Assembly (NCBI RefSeq): GCF_010435965.1 | Contig: NZ_JAAGAA010000005.1 | Location: forward strand, 124,001 to 188,000 | Source: Crenobacter caeni | Lineage (GTDB): Bacteria; Pseudomonadota; Gammaproteobacteria; Burkholderiales; Chromobacteriaceae | Direction of reading: 5' to 3' | Length of the DNA stretch: 64,000 bases | Shown: one piece after another, positions 29,950-38,465 of the stretch | Position numbering within the stretch: position 1 is the stretch's first letter | Layout of the letters: each line of letters opens with the position of its first letter | Translations under genes and position numbers: made by a program | Notes under the pieces: generated by a model | Told to the model about the DNA's origin: nothing | Databases searched by the model: none | The model's input: only the letters and a program-made list of their open reading frames with translations

Positions 29950-30567
29950 ATGAGTGAACAAACGGCCGGTCAACGGCAAGCGTGGCGCGCGGCTTGCGCG
30001 CTCTCGGACGCGCTGCGCGAGCGGCTGCCGGCGGCCATCGGCGCGCAAAAGGGGCTGAAGACCGGCAAGCTCCTCTACGAAGTGCAGAAAATCGGCGGCG
30101 AGCAGGTCGCGCTCGCGCTGAGCGTGCCCCTGATGGCGCGTGAAAACCGCCGCGACGTCGAAGTCGCGTGGATCAATGTTCAGGTGAGCGTCGCCGGCAA
30201 CGGCTTGCCGCTGACGGCCGGCGGCGACCCGGTGGGCGAAGCCGTCGTGCACGTCGCGCACTGGGCGTGCGAGTTCAGCTTCGAGTACGACGCGTACATC
30301 GGCTTCCCGGCGACGGCATGGCAGCCGTGGGCGGCGATCGAGGGCGGCCGTGTGCGCTGGGAGGAGTCCGAGTCGCCGTACGGCGACGAATGGCTGTACA
30401 CGCTGCCGCTGGCGGCGCTCTCCGACGCTTCTGCGATCGACGCGCTGATCGTGGCGCCGGTGCTCGCGGGCCTGACCCGCGGCGAGTGTGCCTACCCGCT
30501 GCCAGGGCAGTTGTCCTATGTTGCCGTGGCGACGGAAGACGGCACCGACCTGCGCGTCGACGCCTGA
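29950..30567 (+). CDS. Conserved-looking protein of unknown function
   Basis: A 205-residue soluble protein, not recognised. It has no signal peptide or membrane span, is acidic and rich in aromatic residues in its middle (HWACEFSFEYDAYIGFPATAWQ, here residues about 103-124), and looks alpha/beta. Codon usage matches the neighbouring core genes, so it is a resident gene. It sits alone between the PhnA-domain gene (divergent) and ygjV. The start at 29950 follows ACGCGGGAACCCTC, a weak ribosome site. Confidence 0.65.
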   Translation: MSEQTAGQRQAWRAACALSDALRERLPAAIGAQKGLKTGKLLYEVQKIGGEQVALALSVPLMARENRRDVEVAWINVQVSVAGNGLPLTAGGDPVGEAVVHVAHWACEFSFEYDAYIGFPATAWQPWAAIEGGRVRWEESESPYGDEWLYTLPLAALSDASAIDALIVAPVLAGLTRGECAYPLPGQLSYVAVATEDGTDLRVDA

Positions 30568-30641
30568 ACCTGCGCGCCATGCGTGCGGCATGGCGGTGGT
30601 GGTGCTAAGATCGCAAGCATTTGCCCTGTTTTTCCGCCGCC

Positions 30642-31154
30642 ATGACCCCGTTCCTGTTGTCGCAGCTGTGCATCGCGCTGGCCATGTGCTTCGACGCGAT
30701 GACTTTCCAGTTCCGCTTGCGCCGCCACGTGGTGTACTGCCTTGTCTGCGCCAACGTGCTGATCGGCGCGCACTTCGGCCTGCTCGGACACTGGACGGCG
30801 CTGCTGATGATGGTGCTCGCCGCCACGCGCAACCTGGTCAGCCTGCGCGGGCCGTCGCGTCGCCTGATGTGGGGGTTTGTCGCGTTAACGCTCCTTGCGG
30901 TCGCCGTCACCTGGGCCGGTCCCTTGAGCCTGTTGGGCGGCGCTGCCGCGCTATTGCCCAACTTCGCGATGTTCAGCCGCTCCGACAAGCGCATGCGCGT
31001 GCTGATCATGGCCAGCACGCTGATCTGGATCGCGCATAACGCGGCGATCGGCTCGCCGATGGCGGTGCTGATGGAGGTGCTGTTCCTCGCCGGCAACCTG
31101 GTCGGCTACTACCGTTTCTACCTGCGTGGCCAAAGGCCACGCGTTTCCACCTGA
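30642..31154 (+). CDS. ygjV: YgjV-family inner membrane protein
   Basis: A 170-residue membrane protein from MTPFLLSQLCIALAMCFDAM, with about five hydrophobic helices. The spacing of short helices and the conserved ATRNLVSL and SDKRMR loops fit the YgjV family, whose function is unknown. It is followed six bases later by rarD, so the two membrane proteins are probably made together. Confidence 0.75.
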   Translation: MTPFLLSQLCIALAMCFDAMTFQFRLRRHVVYCLVCANVLIGAHFGLLGHWTALLMMVLAATRNLVSLRGPSRRLMWGFVALTLLAVAVTWAGPLSLLGGAAALLPNFAMFSRSDKRMRVLIMASTLIWIAHNAAIGSPMAVLMEVLFLAGNLVGYYRFYLRGQRPRVST

Positions 31155-31160
31155 TACACG

Positions 31161-32111
31161 ATGAATCAGACTTCCGGCGTTCCCCTGGCGGGGATCGCGC
31201 TCTCCGTATCGGCCTCGGTGCTGTTCGCGGTGCTCTCGGGCTACACCCTGCTGCTCGCACCGCTCTCCGGCCTTTCCATCTTCGCGTGGCGCGTGGTGTT
31301 CACCGTGCCCGGTGCCTTGCTGCTTTTGCACGTTCGCCGGCAGTGGCCGGCGTTTTCGGCGCTGCTCGCGCGTTTTTGCAGCGAGCCGCACCTGTGGTGG
31401 GCGCTGCCTGCGCTCGCCGCGCTGTTCGGCGTGCAGCAATGGCTGTTCATGTGGGCACCGGTCAACGGCGAGGCGATGTCGGTGGCGATGGGCTACTTCC
31501 TGCTGCCGCTGACCATGGTGCTGTTCGGCCGCGTGCTCTACCGCGAGCACCTGTACCGCATGCAGTGGCTGGCGGTCGCCTGCGCGCTCGCGGGCGTACT
31601 GCACGAATTGTGGCTGACTCGGGCGCTCTCGTGGCCGACGCTGGTGGTCGCGCTGGGCTACCCGCCTTATTTCGTGCTGCGCCGCTGGGTGAAGCTCGAG
31701 CCCTTGACCGGCTTCACGCTCGAGATGCTGCTGCTGTTGCCGTTTGCCCTGTGGATGCTGAGGCTGGAAGGCCCGGCGAGCATCGCCGTACTCGAGCACG
31801 GCCGCTTCTGGCTGCTGCTGCCGGGGCTGGGGCTGATCAGTACCGTCGCGCTATTGTGCTACCTCGCGTCGAGCCGGCTGTTGCCGCTGGGGATGATGGG
31901 GATTCTGGGTTACGTCGAGCCGGTGCTGCTCTTCATGCTGGCGATCACGGTGATGGGCGAGCCGATGTCGCCGGCGCGCCTCTTGACCTACGGCCCGATC
32001 TGGCTGGCGGTCGCGCTGACGGTGCTGCATATCGCGCACCGCCAGCGACTCTTCAGCCCGGACCGTCTTATTGCCAGGGGTGTCCTTCGAGGTAGGCGGC
32101 GATCTGGCTGA
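31161..32111 (+). CDS. rarD: RarD-type EamA transporter
   Basis: A 316-residue drug/metabolite-superfamily permease with ten predicted membrane segments in two EamA repeats. VAMGYFLLPLTMVLFGRVLYRE and GMMGILGYVEPVLLF are characteristic of the RarD branch, which has been linked to chloramphenicol sensitivity; the natural substrate is unknown. The C-terminal tail (HRQRLFSPDRLIARGVLRGR) overlaps the end of the convergent cytochrome gene by 44 bp. Confidence 0.88.
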   Translation: MNQTSGVPLAGIALSVSASVLFAVLSGYTLLLAPLSGLSIFAWRVVFTVPGALLLLHVRRQWPAFSALLARFCSEPHLWWALPALAALFGVQQWLFMWAPVNGEAMSVAMGYFLLPLTMVLFGRVLYREHLYRMQWLAVACALAGVLHELWLTRALSWPTLVVALGYPPYFVLRRWVKLEPLTGFTLEMLLLLPFALWMLRLEGPASIAVLEHGRFWLLLPGLGLISTVALLCYLASSRLLPLGMMGILGYVEPVLLFMLAITVMGEPMSPARLLTYGPIWLAVALTVLHIAHRQRLFSPDRLIARGVLRGRRRSG

Positions 32112-32436
32112 TGTCGGCCGCGGTCGGTTGGCGGATCTGGCCGCCGGCCTTTTGCATGTAAGCCTGCATGTGCTTGAGAATGCCCGGCCACGCCAGGGGC
32201 GGTTCGCGCCCCGGCAGCGGCGCGCGGTGGCACTGGCCGCAGTACTCGCCGGCGAGCCGCGCACCCGCCGAGAGGTCGCGCCCGGCTAGCGGCGCCGGGG
32301 CGTTGCCCATCATGCCGTCCATCATGGCGCTGTTCATCATGGGCATGGCTTGCCCGCCCGGCGCCGCCGGCCCCGCGTTGGCGGTGAGCGCCGCGAGCAT
32401 GGCCGCGCAGGCGAAGAGCGCTTTTGCTTTTTTCAT
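32068..32436 (-). CDS. Small c-type cytochrome with Met-rich segment
   Basis: A 122-residue exported protein. A signal peptide (MKKAKALFACAAMLAALTANA) is followed by a Met-rich stretch with MPMMNSAMMDGMMG and a haem-binding CGQCH with a C-terminal YMQKAGGQIRQP region that could supply the distal methionine. This is a class I cytochrome c-like fold in the periplasm. The ATG at 32436 is preferred over 32439 because GGAGG is too close to the latter. The Met-rich segment resembles copper-binding sequences (inferred). It precedes no obvious partner oxidase; the DUF3617 gene lies just upstream. Confidence 0.8.
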   Translation of the reverse strand: MKKAKALFACAAMLAALTANAGPAAPGGQAMPMMNSAMMDGMMGNAPAPLAGRDLSAGARLAGEYCGQCHRAPLPGREPPLAWPGILKHMQAYMQKAGGQIRQPTAADISQIAAYLEGHPWQ

Positions 32437-32445
32437 CATGCCTCC

Positions 32446-32868
32446 TCAGGGCTTCGGGCAGGTGCCGACGCGTTTGGCCTGGTAGCGGTGGGTCAGCGTC
32501 ATCGGCTTGCCGTCGACCGTCTGGGTGAAGCTCGCGCCGCCGCTGTAGGAATCCGGCCCGTAGCGGATTTCGCCTTGCGCGCTCATGCGGCCCTGCTTGT
32601 TGTCGCAATGCATGCGCCAGCGGGTGATGTCGCCGTCACGGCGGCTGTCGTCGAGCGTGCAGCCTTGCATCTGCGGCAGCGGGTGCTCGGTCTTGGCGAG
32701 TTGCTCGGCGGTGAAGCACTGCTCGACGCGCATCGGCGGGATGGGGCCGGGGTGGCCCGGCATGGTCACTTCGGTGGTGATCTGCCACAGGCCGGGCTGC
32801 ATGGTCGGGGCGGCGTGCACGGCGCCGGCAAGGGCGGCGGCGATCAGGGCGGGGACGAGGGCGCGCAT
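32446..32868 (-). CDS. DUF3617 family periplasmic protein
   Basis: A 140-residue protein with signal peptide (MRALVPALIAAALAGAVHA). The mature part has PTMQPGLWQITTEVTMPG, four cysteines (QCFT, QGCT, MHCD, GTCPKP) likely forming two disulfides, and YSGGASFTQTVDGKPM. This matches the DUF3617 family, whose function is unknown. It lies nine bases upstream of the cytochrome gene and probably forms an operon with it. Confidence 0.85.
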   Translation of the reverse strand: MRALVPALIAAALAGAVHAAPTMQPGLWQITTEVTMPGHPGPIPPMRVEQCFTAEQLAKTEHPLPQMQGCTLDDSRRDGDITRWRMHCDNKQGRMSAQGEIRYGPDSYSGGASFTQTVDGKPMTLTHRYQAKRVGTCPKP

Positions 32869-32895
32869 GGTCTTCTCCTGGTGGTTGACCTACAC

Positions 32896-32924
32896 GGTAT
32901 GGGTGCCGACTAGCCGGTTGTCAA
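32896..32924 (-). promoter_or_regulatory. Candidate promoter of DUF3617-cytochrome operon
   Basis: A perfect TTGACA on the minus strand is followed after 17 bp by CATACC (weak -10), 28 bp before the DUF3617 start. Confidence 0.45.
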
Positions 32925-32959
32925 ACTTGCCCGGCTGAAAAACCCCTATTGCATACCAC

Positions 32960-32987
32960 TTGTATTGGCATGGCATTTTTATAGAAT
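32960..32987 (+). promoter_or_regulatory. Candidate promoter of the YkgJ-like gene
   Basis: TTGTAT and TAGAAT are separated by 16 bp, 30 bp before the start of the cysteine-cluster protein. Confidence 0.5.
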
Positions 32988-33017
32988 ATGCGGCGGTTTC
33001 GTTTTTGCTTTTGAACG

Positions 33018-33329
33018 ATGTCGCTGTGCATGACTTGTGGCGCGTGCTGCGCCAGTTTCCGGGTGTCCTTTTACTGGGCGGAAGCCGACGACGGTGGCGG
33101 CACGGTGCCGGCCGCACTGACCGAGCCGCTCGACCCTTGGCGGCGCTGCATGGCCGGTACCTGGTCGGACGCGCCGCGGTGCGCCGCGCTGCAAGGCGAA
33201 GTCGGCCAGCGTGCAGGCTGCGCGATCTACGCGCAGCGCCCGTCGGTGTGCCGGCAACTGGAGGAGGGTAGCGCGCAGTGCCAAAAGGCCCGCGCACGCT
33301 GGCGCCTGGTGGCGCTTGAACCTGCCTGA
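33018..33329 (+). CDS. YkgJ-family cysteine cluster protein
   Basis: A 103-residue protein with CMTCGACCASFRVSF at the N-terminus, CAALQ and CAIYAQRPSVCRQL, the conserved cysteines of the YkgJ/CxxCxxCC family thought to bind zinc or an iron-sulfur cluster. Length fits the short members. Function is not established. A bidirectional terminator follows. Confidence 0.85.
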   Translation: MSLCMTCGACCASFRVSFYWAEADDGGGTVPAALTEPLDPWRRCMAGTWSDAPRCAALQGEVGQRAGCAIYAQRPSVCRQLEEGSAQCQKARARWRLVALEPA

Positions 33330-33333
33330 ACGA

Positions 33334-33357
33334 CAAAACCGCCCCGAGGGGCGGTTT
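33334..33357. terminator. Bidirectional terminator
   Basis: AAAACCGCCCC-GA-GGGGCGGTTTT is a perfect palindrome with A and T runs on both sides, between the convergent YkgJ-like and parvulin genes. Confidence 0.88.
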
Positions 33358-33377
33358 TAGCTTGAGGTGCGATCCGC

Positions 33378-34139
33378 TTACTGGGCGATCTGCGCCTTGG
33401 CCTTCAGCGACTGGATGTACGCCTCGACCATCTGGCCCTGCACGCGCTGGGTCAGTTGCGGGCGGATCGATTCCAGCGGCGGCAGCGACTCTTCCTTCAC
33501 GTCCTCGAGCTGGATTACGTGGTAGCCGAAGTCGGTCTTCACCGGCGTCGCGGTGACCTGGCCCTTGGAGAGCTTGGCGAGCGCGTCGCCGAACGGCTTC
33601 ACGTACACGTCCGGGGCGCTCCAGCCCAGTTCGCCGCCTTGCTGCGCGCTGCCCGGGTCCTGCGACTTTTCCTTCGCCAGTTGCGCGAACGGCTTGCCCT
33701 TGCGCAGCGCGTCGATCACCGCGTTCGCCTCGGCCTCGCTCTTGACCAGGATGTGGCGTGCCTTGAACTGCTTCTTGGCCGGCATCTGCGCCTTCAACGC
33801 GTCGTATTCGGCACGCAGCTTGGCGTCGGTTACCGGGTTGCGCTTCACATGGTCGCGCAGCAGCGCGTCGGCCAGCGTCATCGCCTGCAGGTTCTCCAGC
33901 TGGGCGCGCACCGCCGGCTGCTTGTCGATGCCGCGTTTGAGCGCTTCCTGGCGCAGCACTTCGGCGGTGACCAGCTGGTCGACCACTTGTTGCGGCGCGG
34001 CCTGTCCCCCTTGCGCCTGCATCATCTCGCCGGCGGCGCGGATGCGTTCCGGGCTGATCGCCTGGCCGTTGACCGAAGCGGCAAAGGCCTGGCCGGACAG
34101 CATGGCCGCGAGGGCCAGCGCGAGCGTGGTTTTCTTCAT
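33378..34139 (-). CDS. Periplasmic parvulin peptidyl-prolyl isomerase
   Basis: A 253-residue PpiC/PrsA-type foldase. A signal peptide (MKKTTLALALAAMLSGQAFA) precedes a helical SurA-like N-terminal chaperone region (to about 120) and one parvulin domain (about 120-215) with ARHILVKSEAEA, SQDPGSAQQGGELGWS and FGYHVIQL. It is the last gene of the yciB-yciI-bolA-parvulin operon, an order common in betaproteobacteria. Confidence 0.92.
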   Translation of the reverse strand: MKKTTLALALAAMLSGQAFAASVNGQAISPERIRAAGEMMQAQGGQAAPQQVVDQLVTAEVLRQEALKRGIDKQPAVRAQLENLQAMTLADALLRDHVKRNPVTDAKLRAEYDALKAQMPAKKQFKARHILVKSEAEANAVIDALRKGKPFAQLAKEKSQDPGSAQQGGELGWSAPDVYVKPFGDALAKLSKGQVTATPVKTDFGYHVIQLEDVKEESLPPLESIRPQLTQRVQGQMVEAYIQSLKAKAQIAQ

Positions 34140-34158
34140 GTGTGTTCCTGCTTTCTTG

Positions 34159-34431
34159 TTATCGGGGTGTGGATTCGTCGGGCGTGTGCGCGCTGATCGC
34201 CAGCGCGTGGATGCGCCCCTGCATCAGCTCGGCGAGTGTGGCGTACACCAGACGGTGGCGCGCGACGCGCCCGAGCGTTTCGAACGCGCTGCTGACGATG
34301 GTCAGCCGGTAGTGGCCGCCGTCGCGTGCGCCGGCGTGGCCGGCGTGCCGTGCGCTCTCGTCGTCGATTTCGACGAGGGTCGGCGACAGCGCGGCGAGCC
34401 GTTCGTGCATCAGGCTGACGGTGTCGCTCAT
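34159..34431 (-). CDS. BolA family protein
   Basis: A 90-residue BolA/IbaG-type protein. Family members regulate cell shape and partner with monothiol glutaredoxins in Fe-S transfer. [35 protein letters not shown] and [22 protein letters not shown] follow the family pattern. The start overlaps the yciI stop (ATGA), and the stop is 19 bases before the parvulin start. Confidence 0.9.
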   Translation of the reverse strand: MSDTVSLMHERLAALSPTLVEIDDESARHAGHAGARDGGHYRLTIVSSAFETLGRVARHRLVYATLAELMQGRIHALAISAHTPDESTPR

Positions 34432-34730
34432 GCGGGCAGTACCCGTTTGAACGGTTGCACTTCGACACGGGCGTAGACGCCGGCCGCCACGTACGGGTCG
34501 GCGCTTGCCCACGCCTGCGCGTCGGCGAGCGACGCGAATTCGGCGACGATCAGGCTGCCTGCGAAGCCGGCGGGGCCGGGGTCGGCCGCGTCGATCGCCG
34601 GGCAGGGGCCGGCCAGCACCAGGCGTCCCTCGTCCTGCAGGGCGGTCAGGCGCGCGAGATGTGCCGGACGCGCCGCGAGGCGGTTTTCCAGCGAACCGGG
34701 CACGTCGATGCCGTGGATCATGTAAAGCAT
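34428..34730 (-). CDS. yciI: YciI family protein
   Basis: A 100-residue ferredoxin-like fold protein. [28 protein letters not shown] and [29 protein letters not shown] (split across residues 1-28 and 53-81) match YciI, which has a conserved His-Asp pair (here H22 and D78) and unknown function. It shares one base with the yciB stop and overlaps bolA, so the cluster is translationally coupled. Confidence 0.9.
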   Translation of the reverse strand: MLYMIHGIDVPGSLENRLAARPAHLARLTALQDEGRLVLAGPCPAIDAADPGPAGFAGSLIVAEFASLADAQAWASADPYVAAGVYARVEVQPFKRVLPA

Positions 34731-35263
34731 TATTCCTTGTTCTCCATATGGCGCGTGAGGTAGAGGCTCTGTGCGACGACAAAGCCGAACATCAGCCCCA
34801 TGCCGCCGAACAGCTTGAAATTGACCCAGGTCTCTTCGCTGAAGCTGAACGCGACCCACAGGTTGAGCGTGCCCATGAACGCGAAGAAGGCGATCCACGC
34901 GAGGTTGAGCCGCGTCCATACCGCGTCGGGCAGGGTCACCTGTTCCTTCATCAGCGCGCGGATGCCGTTCTTGCCGGCGAACTGGCCCAACAGCAGGCCG
35001 CCGCCCATCGCCCAGTAGAGCAGGGTCGGCTTCCACATGATGAACTGCTTGTCGTGCAACAAGAGTGTCGCGCCGCCGAGCACCACGATCAGTGCGAGGC
35101 TGACCCATTGCATGGTGTCGACCTTGCGGTGGCGGAAGTAGGCGTAGCCCACGGCGATGGCGGTCGCGACGATGGCGACGGCCGTCGCGCTGAAGATGTC
35201 GCGGGTGAACCAGTAGGTGGCGAAAAAGAGGAGGACGGGGAGCAGGTCGGAGAGTATTTTCAT
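34730..35263 (-). CDS. yciB: Inner membrane septation protein YciB/IspZ
   Basis: A 177-residue membrane protein with five helices. [35 protein letters not shown] and [14 protein letters not shown] are diagnostic. It is linked to cell division and envelope integrity. The start at MKILSDL is preferred to an upstream extension lacking family similarity. It heads the yciB-yciI-bolA-parvulin operon. Confidence 0.94.
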   Translation of the reverse strand: MKILSDLLPVLLFFATYWFTRDIFSATAVAIVATAIAVGYAYFRHRKVDTMQWVSLALIVVLGGATLLLHDKQFIMWKPTLLYWAMGGGLLLGQFAGKNGIRALMKEQVTLPDAVWTRLNLAWIAFFAFMGTLNLWVAFSFSEETWVNFKLFGGMGLMFGFVVAQSLYLTRHMENKE

Positions 35264-35323
35264 TCCGGCGATTATGTGGTCATGGGCCGCGTGTGACAAG
35301 GCGCGCGGCCGCGGGTTCAACGT

Positions 35324-36244
35324 TCAGCGGGCATCCGGGCGGTCGGTCTTGCGGATCACCGACAGGGCGGTGGCGACGGTGCTGGCGATGTCGCCCGCGT
35401 TGGCCGGCAGCAAGAGCGTGTTGCCTTCCTTGGCCAGCTTGGCGAAGGCGTCGACGTACTGTTCGGCGACCTTCAGGTTGACCGCCTCGATGCCGCCGGG
35501 CGTGGCGATCGCGGTGCCGACGGTGGTCAGCGCGTGCGCGGTCGCGTCGGCGACCAGGCGCAGCGCCTCGGCTTCGCCCTGCGCGGTGTTGATCGCCGCC
35601 TGCCGCTCGCCCTCGGACTTCTGGATCGCCGCCTCGCGCTGGCCGGTGGCGATATTGATCTGCTCCTGCTTGCGCCCCTCGGACGCGGCGATCAGCGCGC
35701 GCTTCTCGCGCTCGGCGGTGATCTGGGCCTGCATCGCGTGCAGGATCTCCTGCGGCGGCACCAGGTCCTTGATCTCGTAGCGCAAAACCTTCACGCCCCA
35801 GCTGACCGCCGCCTCGTCCAGCGCGGCGACCACCGACGCGTTGATCTCGTCGCGCTCCTCGAAGGTCTTGTCCAGTTCCATCTTGCCGATCACCGAGCGC
35901 AGCGTGGTCTGCGCAAGCTGGGTGATCGCCATGATGTAGTCGCTCGAGCCGTAGCTCGCGCGTTGCGGGTCGGTCACCTGGAAGTACAGGATGCCGTCGA
36001 CCTTGAGCTGGGTGTTGTCCTTGGTGATGCAGATCTGGCTGGGCACGTCCAGCGGGATCTCCTTCAGGCTGTGCCGGTACGCGACGCGGTCGACAAAGGG
36101 GATGATGATGTTGAGCCCGGGCGAGAGCACCGCGTGGAAGCGGCCGAGCCGCTCGATGACCTGCGCGCTTTGCTGGGGGACGACGCGCACGGCCTGCAAG
36201 ACGAAGACGAGGGCGGCGACAAGCAGGATGAGGCTGGTGATCAT
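35324..36244 (-). CDS. SPFH/stomatin-like membrane protein (QmcA type)
   Basis: A 306-residue band-7 protein. One N-terminal membrane anchor (residues 1-20) is followed by the SPFH domain (VPQQSAQVIERLGRFH... to about 180) and a coiled-coil, Ala/Glu-rich flotillin-like region (about 190-250). With NfeD it forms membrane microdomain assemblies and can bind FtsH. It overlaps nfeD by ATGA, the standard stomatin-nfeD operon. Confidence 0.93.
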   Translation of the reverse strand: MITSLILLVAALVFVLQAVRVVPQQSAQVIERLGRFHAVLSPGLNIIIPFVDRVAYRHSLKEIPLDVPSQICITKDNTQLKVDGILYFQVTDPQRASYGSSDYIMAITQLAQTTLRSVIGKMELDKTFEERDEINASVVAALDEAAVSWGVKVLRYEIKDLVPPQEILHAMQAQITAEREKRALIAASEGRKQEQINIATGQREAAIQKSEGERQAAINTAQGEAEALRLVADATAHALTTVGTAIATPGGIEAVNLKVAEQYVDAFAKLAKEGNTLLLPANAGDIASTVATALSVIRKTDRPDAR

Positions 36245-36660
36245 GGCTTGGACTCCGGGGTTTGCGGGCGGATGAGCAGGAGGTTGCCGTCGCGGCCGAC
36301 GATGCGGGCGTAGGGGCCGTCGCCGGGGCCGCCGTCGGCGGTTCTGGCCTGCCACAGCGCGCCGCGGTAGCGTACCGTCGCGTACGATTCCTGCCAGTTG
36401 ACGACCTCGACGCGCTCGCCGATGTCCAGGTCGTCGGCAGCGGGTGCGTGGCGCGGTTTCCTGCGCTTGAGCAATACCAGCACGCCGAGCAAGGCGGCGG
36501 CGCTCGCGCCGATGAGCTGCACGATGAGGCTGGCGCCGGCGAAGGCGAGCACGGCGCCGCAGGCGAAGGCGGCGGCGAAGACCAGCAGGTAGAAGGTGCC
36601 GGTAAGGAACTCGCCGATCAGCGCGGCGAGCGCGAGGCTGAGCCAGATTCCGGGTGTCAT
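36241..36660 (-). CDS. NfeD-like membrane protein
   Basis: A 139-residue short NfeD. Three to four membrane segments (about 5-65) precede a C-terminal OB-fold with DIGERVEVVNWQESYATVRYRG. It lacks the N-terminal ClpP-like protease of long NfeD forms. It partners the SPFH protein encoded directly downstream, overlapping by four bases. Confidence 0.9.
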   Translation of the reverse strand: MTPGIWLSLALAALIGEFLTGTFYLLVFAAAFACGAVLAFAGASLIVQLIGASAAALLGVLVLLKRRKPRHAPAADDLDIGERVEVVNWQESYATVRYRGALWQARTADGGPGDGPYARIVGRDGNLLLIRPQTPESKP

Positions 36661-36762
36661 GTCTGTCGCGCGCGAAGGGATGACAGTATTGTGGACTGCG
36701 CCATCCGCTGCGGCAATCACCGCGTTTGGGGGTGTGCGCTTTTGCGCGATAGACTCCCGGCC

Positions 36763-37350
36763 ATGCAAGAAATCATGGTGCCTGGCGAGGCCGAAATCGA
36801 AATCCGCCACAGCCGCTTCATCGGCTACCTCAGCAAGGTGGCTTCGCGCGCCGACGCGCAGGCCGCCCTCGCCGACATCCGTGCACGGCATCCCGGTGCA
36901 CGCCATGTGTGCTGGGTACTGCTCGCCGGCGGCGAGTCGGGCATGCACGACGACGGCGAGCCCGCCGGCACCGCCGCGCGGCCGATCTACCTCGTGCTGC
37001 AGCACCACGCGCTCGTCAATGTGCTGGCGGTGGTGGTGCGCTACTTCGGTGGCGTGCGCCTGGGCGCCGGCGGCCTAGTGCGCGCGTATACGCAGGCGAC
37101 AGTCGCCGCGCTGGGCAACGCGCGCATCGAACCCGTGCGTGCACAAAGCACGCTGACCCTGCGTAGCCCGTTCGCGCTGGAAGACAGGCTGCGCCGCTAC
37201 TGCGCACGCAACGGGGGTGAAATCGTGTCGGCCGACTACGGCGAGGCGGTCGTGTTGTCGGTGCGGGTGGCTGCCGATGAGGTGCCGCGCTATCGCCAAG
37301 ACTTGCCCGACGTGTTTGCCGGTGCCGTCGAGTTTGTGGACTCGCCTTGA
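36763..37350 (+). CDS. yigZ: YigZ/IMPACT family protein
   Basis: A 195-residue protein with the UPF0029/IMPACT domain (residues 10-115: HSRFIGYLSKV, DDGEPAGTAARPI, VVRYFGGVRLGAGGLVRAY) and a C-terminal DUF1949-like domain. The eukaryotic relative modulates GCN2; the bacterial role, perhaps linked to translation, is unresolved. Start at MQEIMVPGEAE; a longer reading frame upstream is antisense to nfeD. Confidence 0.92.
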   Translation: MQEIMVPGEAEIEIRHSRFIGYLSKVASRADAQAALADIRARHPGARHVCWVLLAGGESGMHDDGEPAGTAARPIYLVLQHHALVNVLAVVVRYFGGVRLGAGGLVRAYTQATVAALGNARIEPVRAQSTLTLRSPFALEDRLRRYCARNGGEIVSADYGEAVVLSVRVAADEVPRYRQDLPDVFAGAVEFVDSP

Positions 37351-37424
37351 ATCCTGCGCGCGCTTTCGCCATGATTTCTGGATAAAGAGGGCGCTCCCAA
37401 ACGCGCAGCGCCCCGGAGGAGACC

Positions 37425-38351
37425 ATGCCGCGCTGCCGCCTGCTGACCCGCGCCGACTTTGACGGGCTCGCTTCGGCGATCCTGCTCGAAGCGCTGACCG
37501 TGACCGACCGTTTCGATTTCGTGCACGCCGCCGACGTGCGTAGCGGCAAGCTGCGCCCGGGCCCGGGCGACGTCACCGTCAACCTGCCCTGCGTGGCGGA
37601 CGTGCGCCTCGCCTTCTCGCGCGAGCCTTGTGCGGGCACGTCGGACGCGTGGGTGGTCGACCCGGCCGCGCCTTCTTGTGCGCGGCTGATCTGCCGGCAT
37701 TTCGACGTCAGCCCCGAAGGGCTGGGGGTCGATGTGGCGCTCATCGACGCGGTCGACCAGGCGGTCGCAGGCGATCTTGGCGTTGCCGACGTGCTCAACC
37801 CGCAAGGCTGGCTGCTGCTGGATGCGATCACAGACGCGCACAGCGGGCTGGGGCGGTTGCACCACTTCGCGGTCGGCAACCTCGCGCTGATGCGCGCGCT
37901 GGTCGCGTATTGCCGCGACCATACCCTGTCCGAGGTGCTCAACCTGCCGGATGTGGCCGAGCGCGTCGAGGCGCTGCGCGGCGCGCAGGCCGCCGCGCGC
38001 GAGCAGATCCTGCGCTGCGCGCGCGTGTTCGGCGACTGCGTGCTGGTCGACTTGCGCGCCGAGGCGGTCATCCATCCGGCGAGCCGCTACCTTGTGTACG
38101 CGCTGTTTCCGGCGGCGAGGTTCGCGCTGTCGGTGTACTGGGGGCGGCAGGGTGCCAACACGGTGCTCGCGCTGGGCCGTTCGATCTTCGCGCCGGGTGG
38201 CGGGCGCGACGTGGCGGCGCTGCTCACGCGCTTTGGTGGTGGCGGGCACGTGGCCGCCGGCAGCTGCCAGGTCAGCAACGCCGACGCCGACCAGGTGCTG
38301 GCGCGGCTGCTGATGTCGCTCGACACCGGCGGCGGGATGGCGCTTGCATAA
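37425..38351 (+). CDS. DHH-family phosphoesterase-like protein
   Basis: A 308-residue protein related to exopolyphosphatase-like DHH enzymes. The N-terminus reads RADFDGLASAILL, in place of the usual DHDG/DADG metal site, and the C-terminal DHHA1 motif is FGGGGHVAAGSC. The middle DAVDQA replaces the DHH triplet, so the classical triad is altered and substrate or even activity is uncertain. AGGAG precedes the start. It stands upstream of guaC, separated by that gene's promoter. Confidence 0.78.
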   Translation: MPRCRLLTRADFDGLASAILLEALTVTDRFDFVHAADVRSGKLRPGPGDVTVNLPCVADVRLAFSREPCAGTSDAWVVDPAAPSCARLICRHFDVSPEGLGVDVALIDAVDQAVAGDLGVADVLNPQGWLLLDAITDAHSGLGRLHHFAVGNLALMRALVAYCRDHTLSEVLNLPDVAERVEALRGAQAAAREQILRCARVFGDCVLVDLRAEAVIHPASRYLVYALFPAARFALSVYWGRQGANTVLALGRSIFAPGGGRDVAALLTRFGGGGHVAAGSCQVSNADADQVLARLLMSLDTGGGMALA

Positions 38352-38386
38352 TTTGACGTGATGAATCTTGATTTGAAGAAAACAGG

Positions 38387-38416
38387 TTGACGCGGCAAGC
38401 GAGCGCGCGTTATGGT
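38387..38416 (+). promoter_or_regulatory. Candidate promoter of guaC
   Basis: TTGACG and TATGGT are spaced by 18 bp. A start near 38423 would give a leader of about 125 nt containing a terminator-like hairpin. Confidence 0.6.
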
Positions 38417-38465
38417 TGTCGGGAATTGTGCTTGCGCGCCCCAAGGGCGGCGCAGGGGAAGTTGC

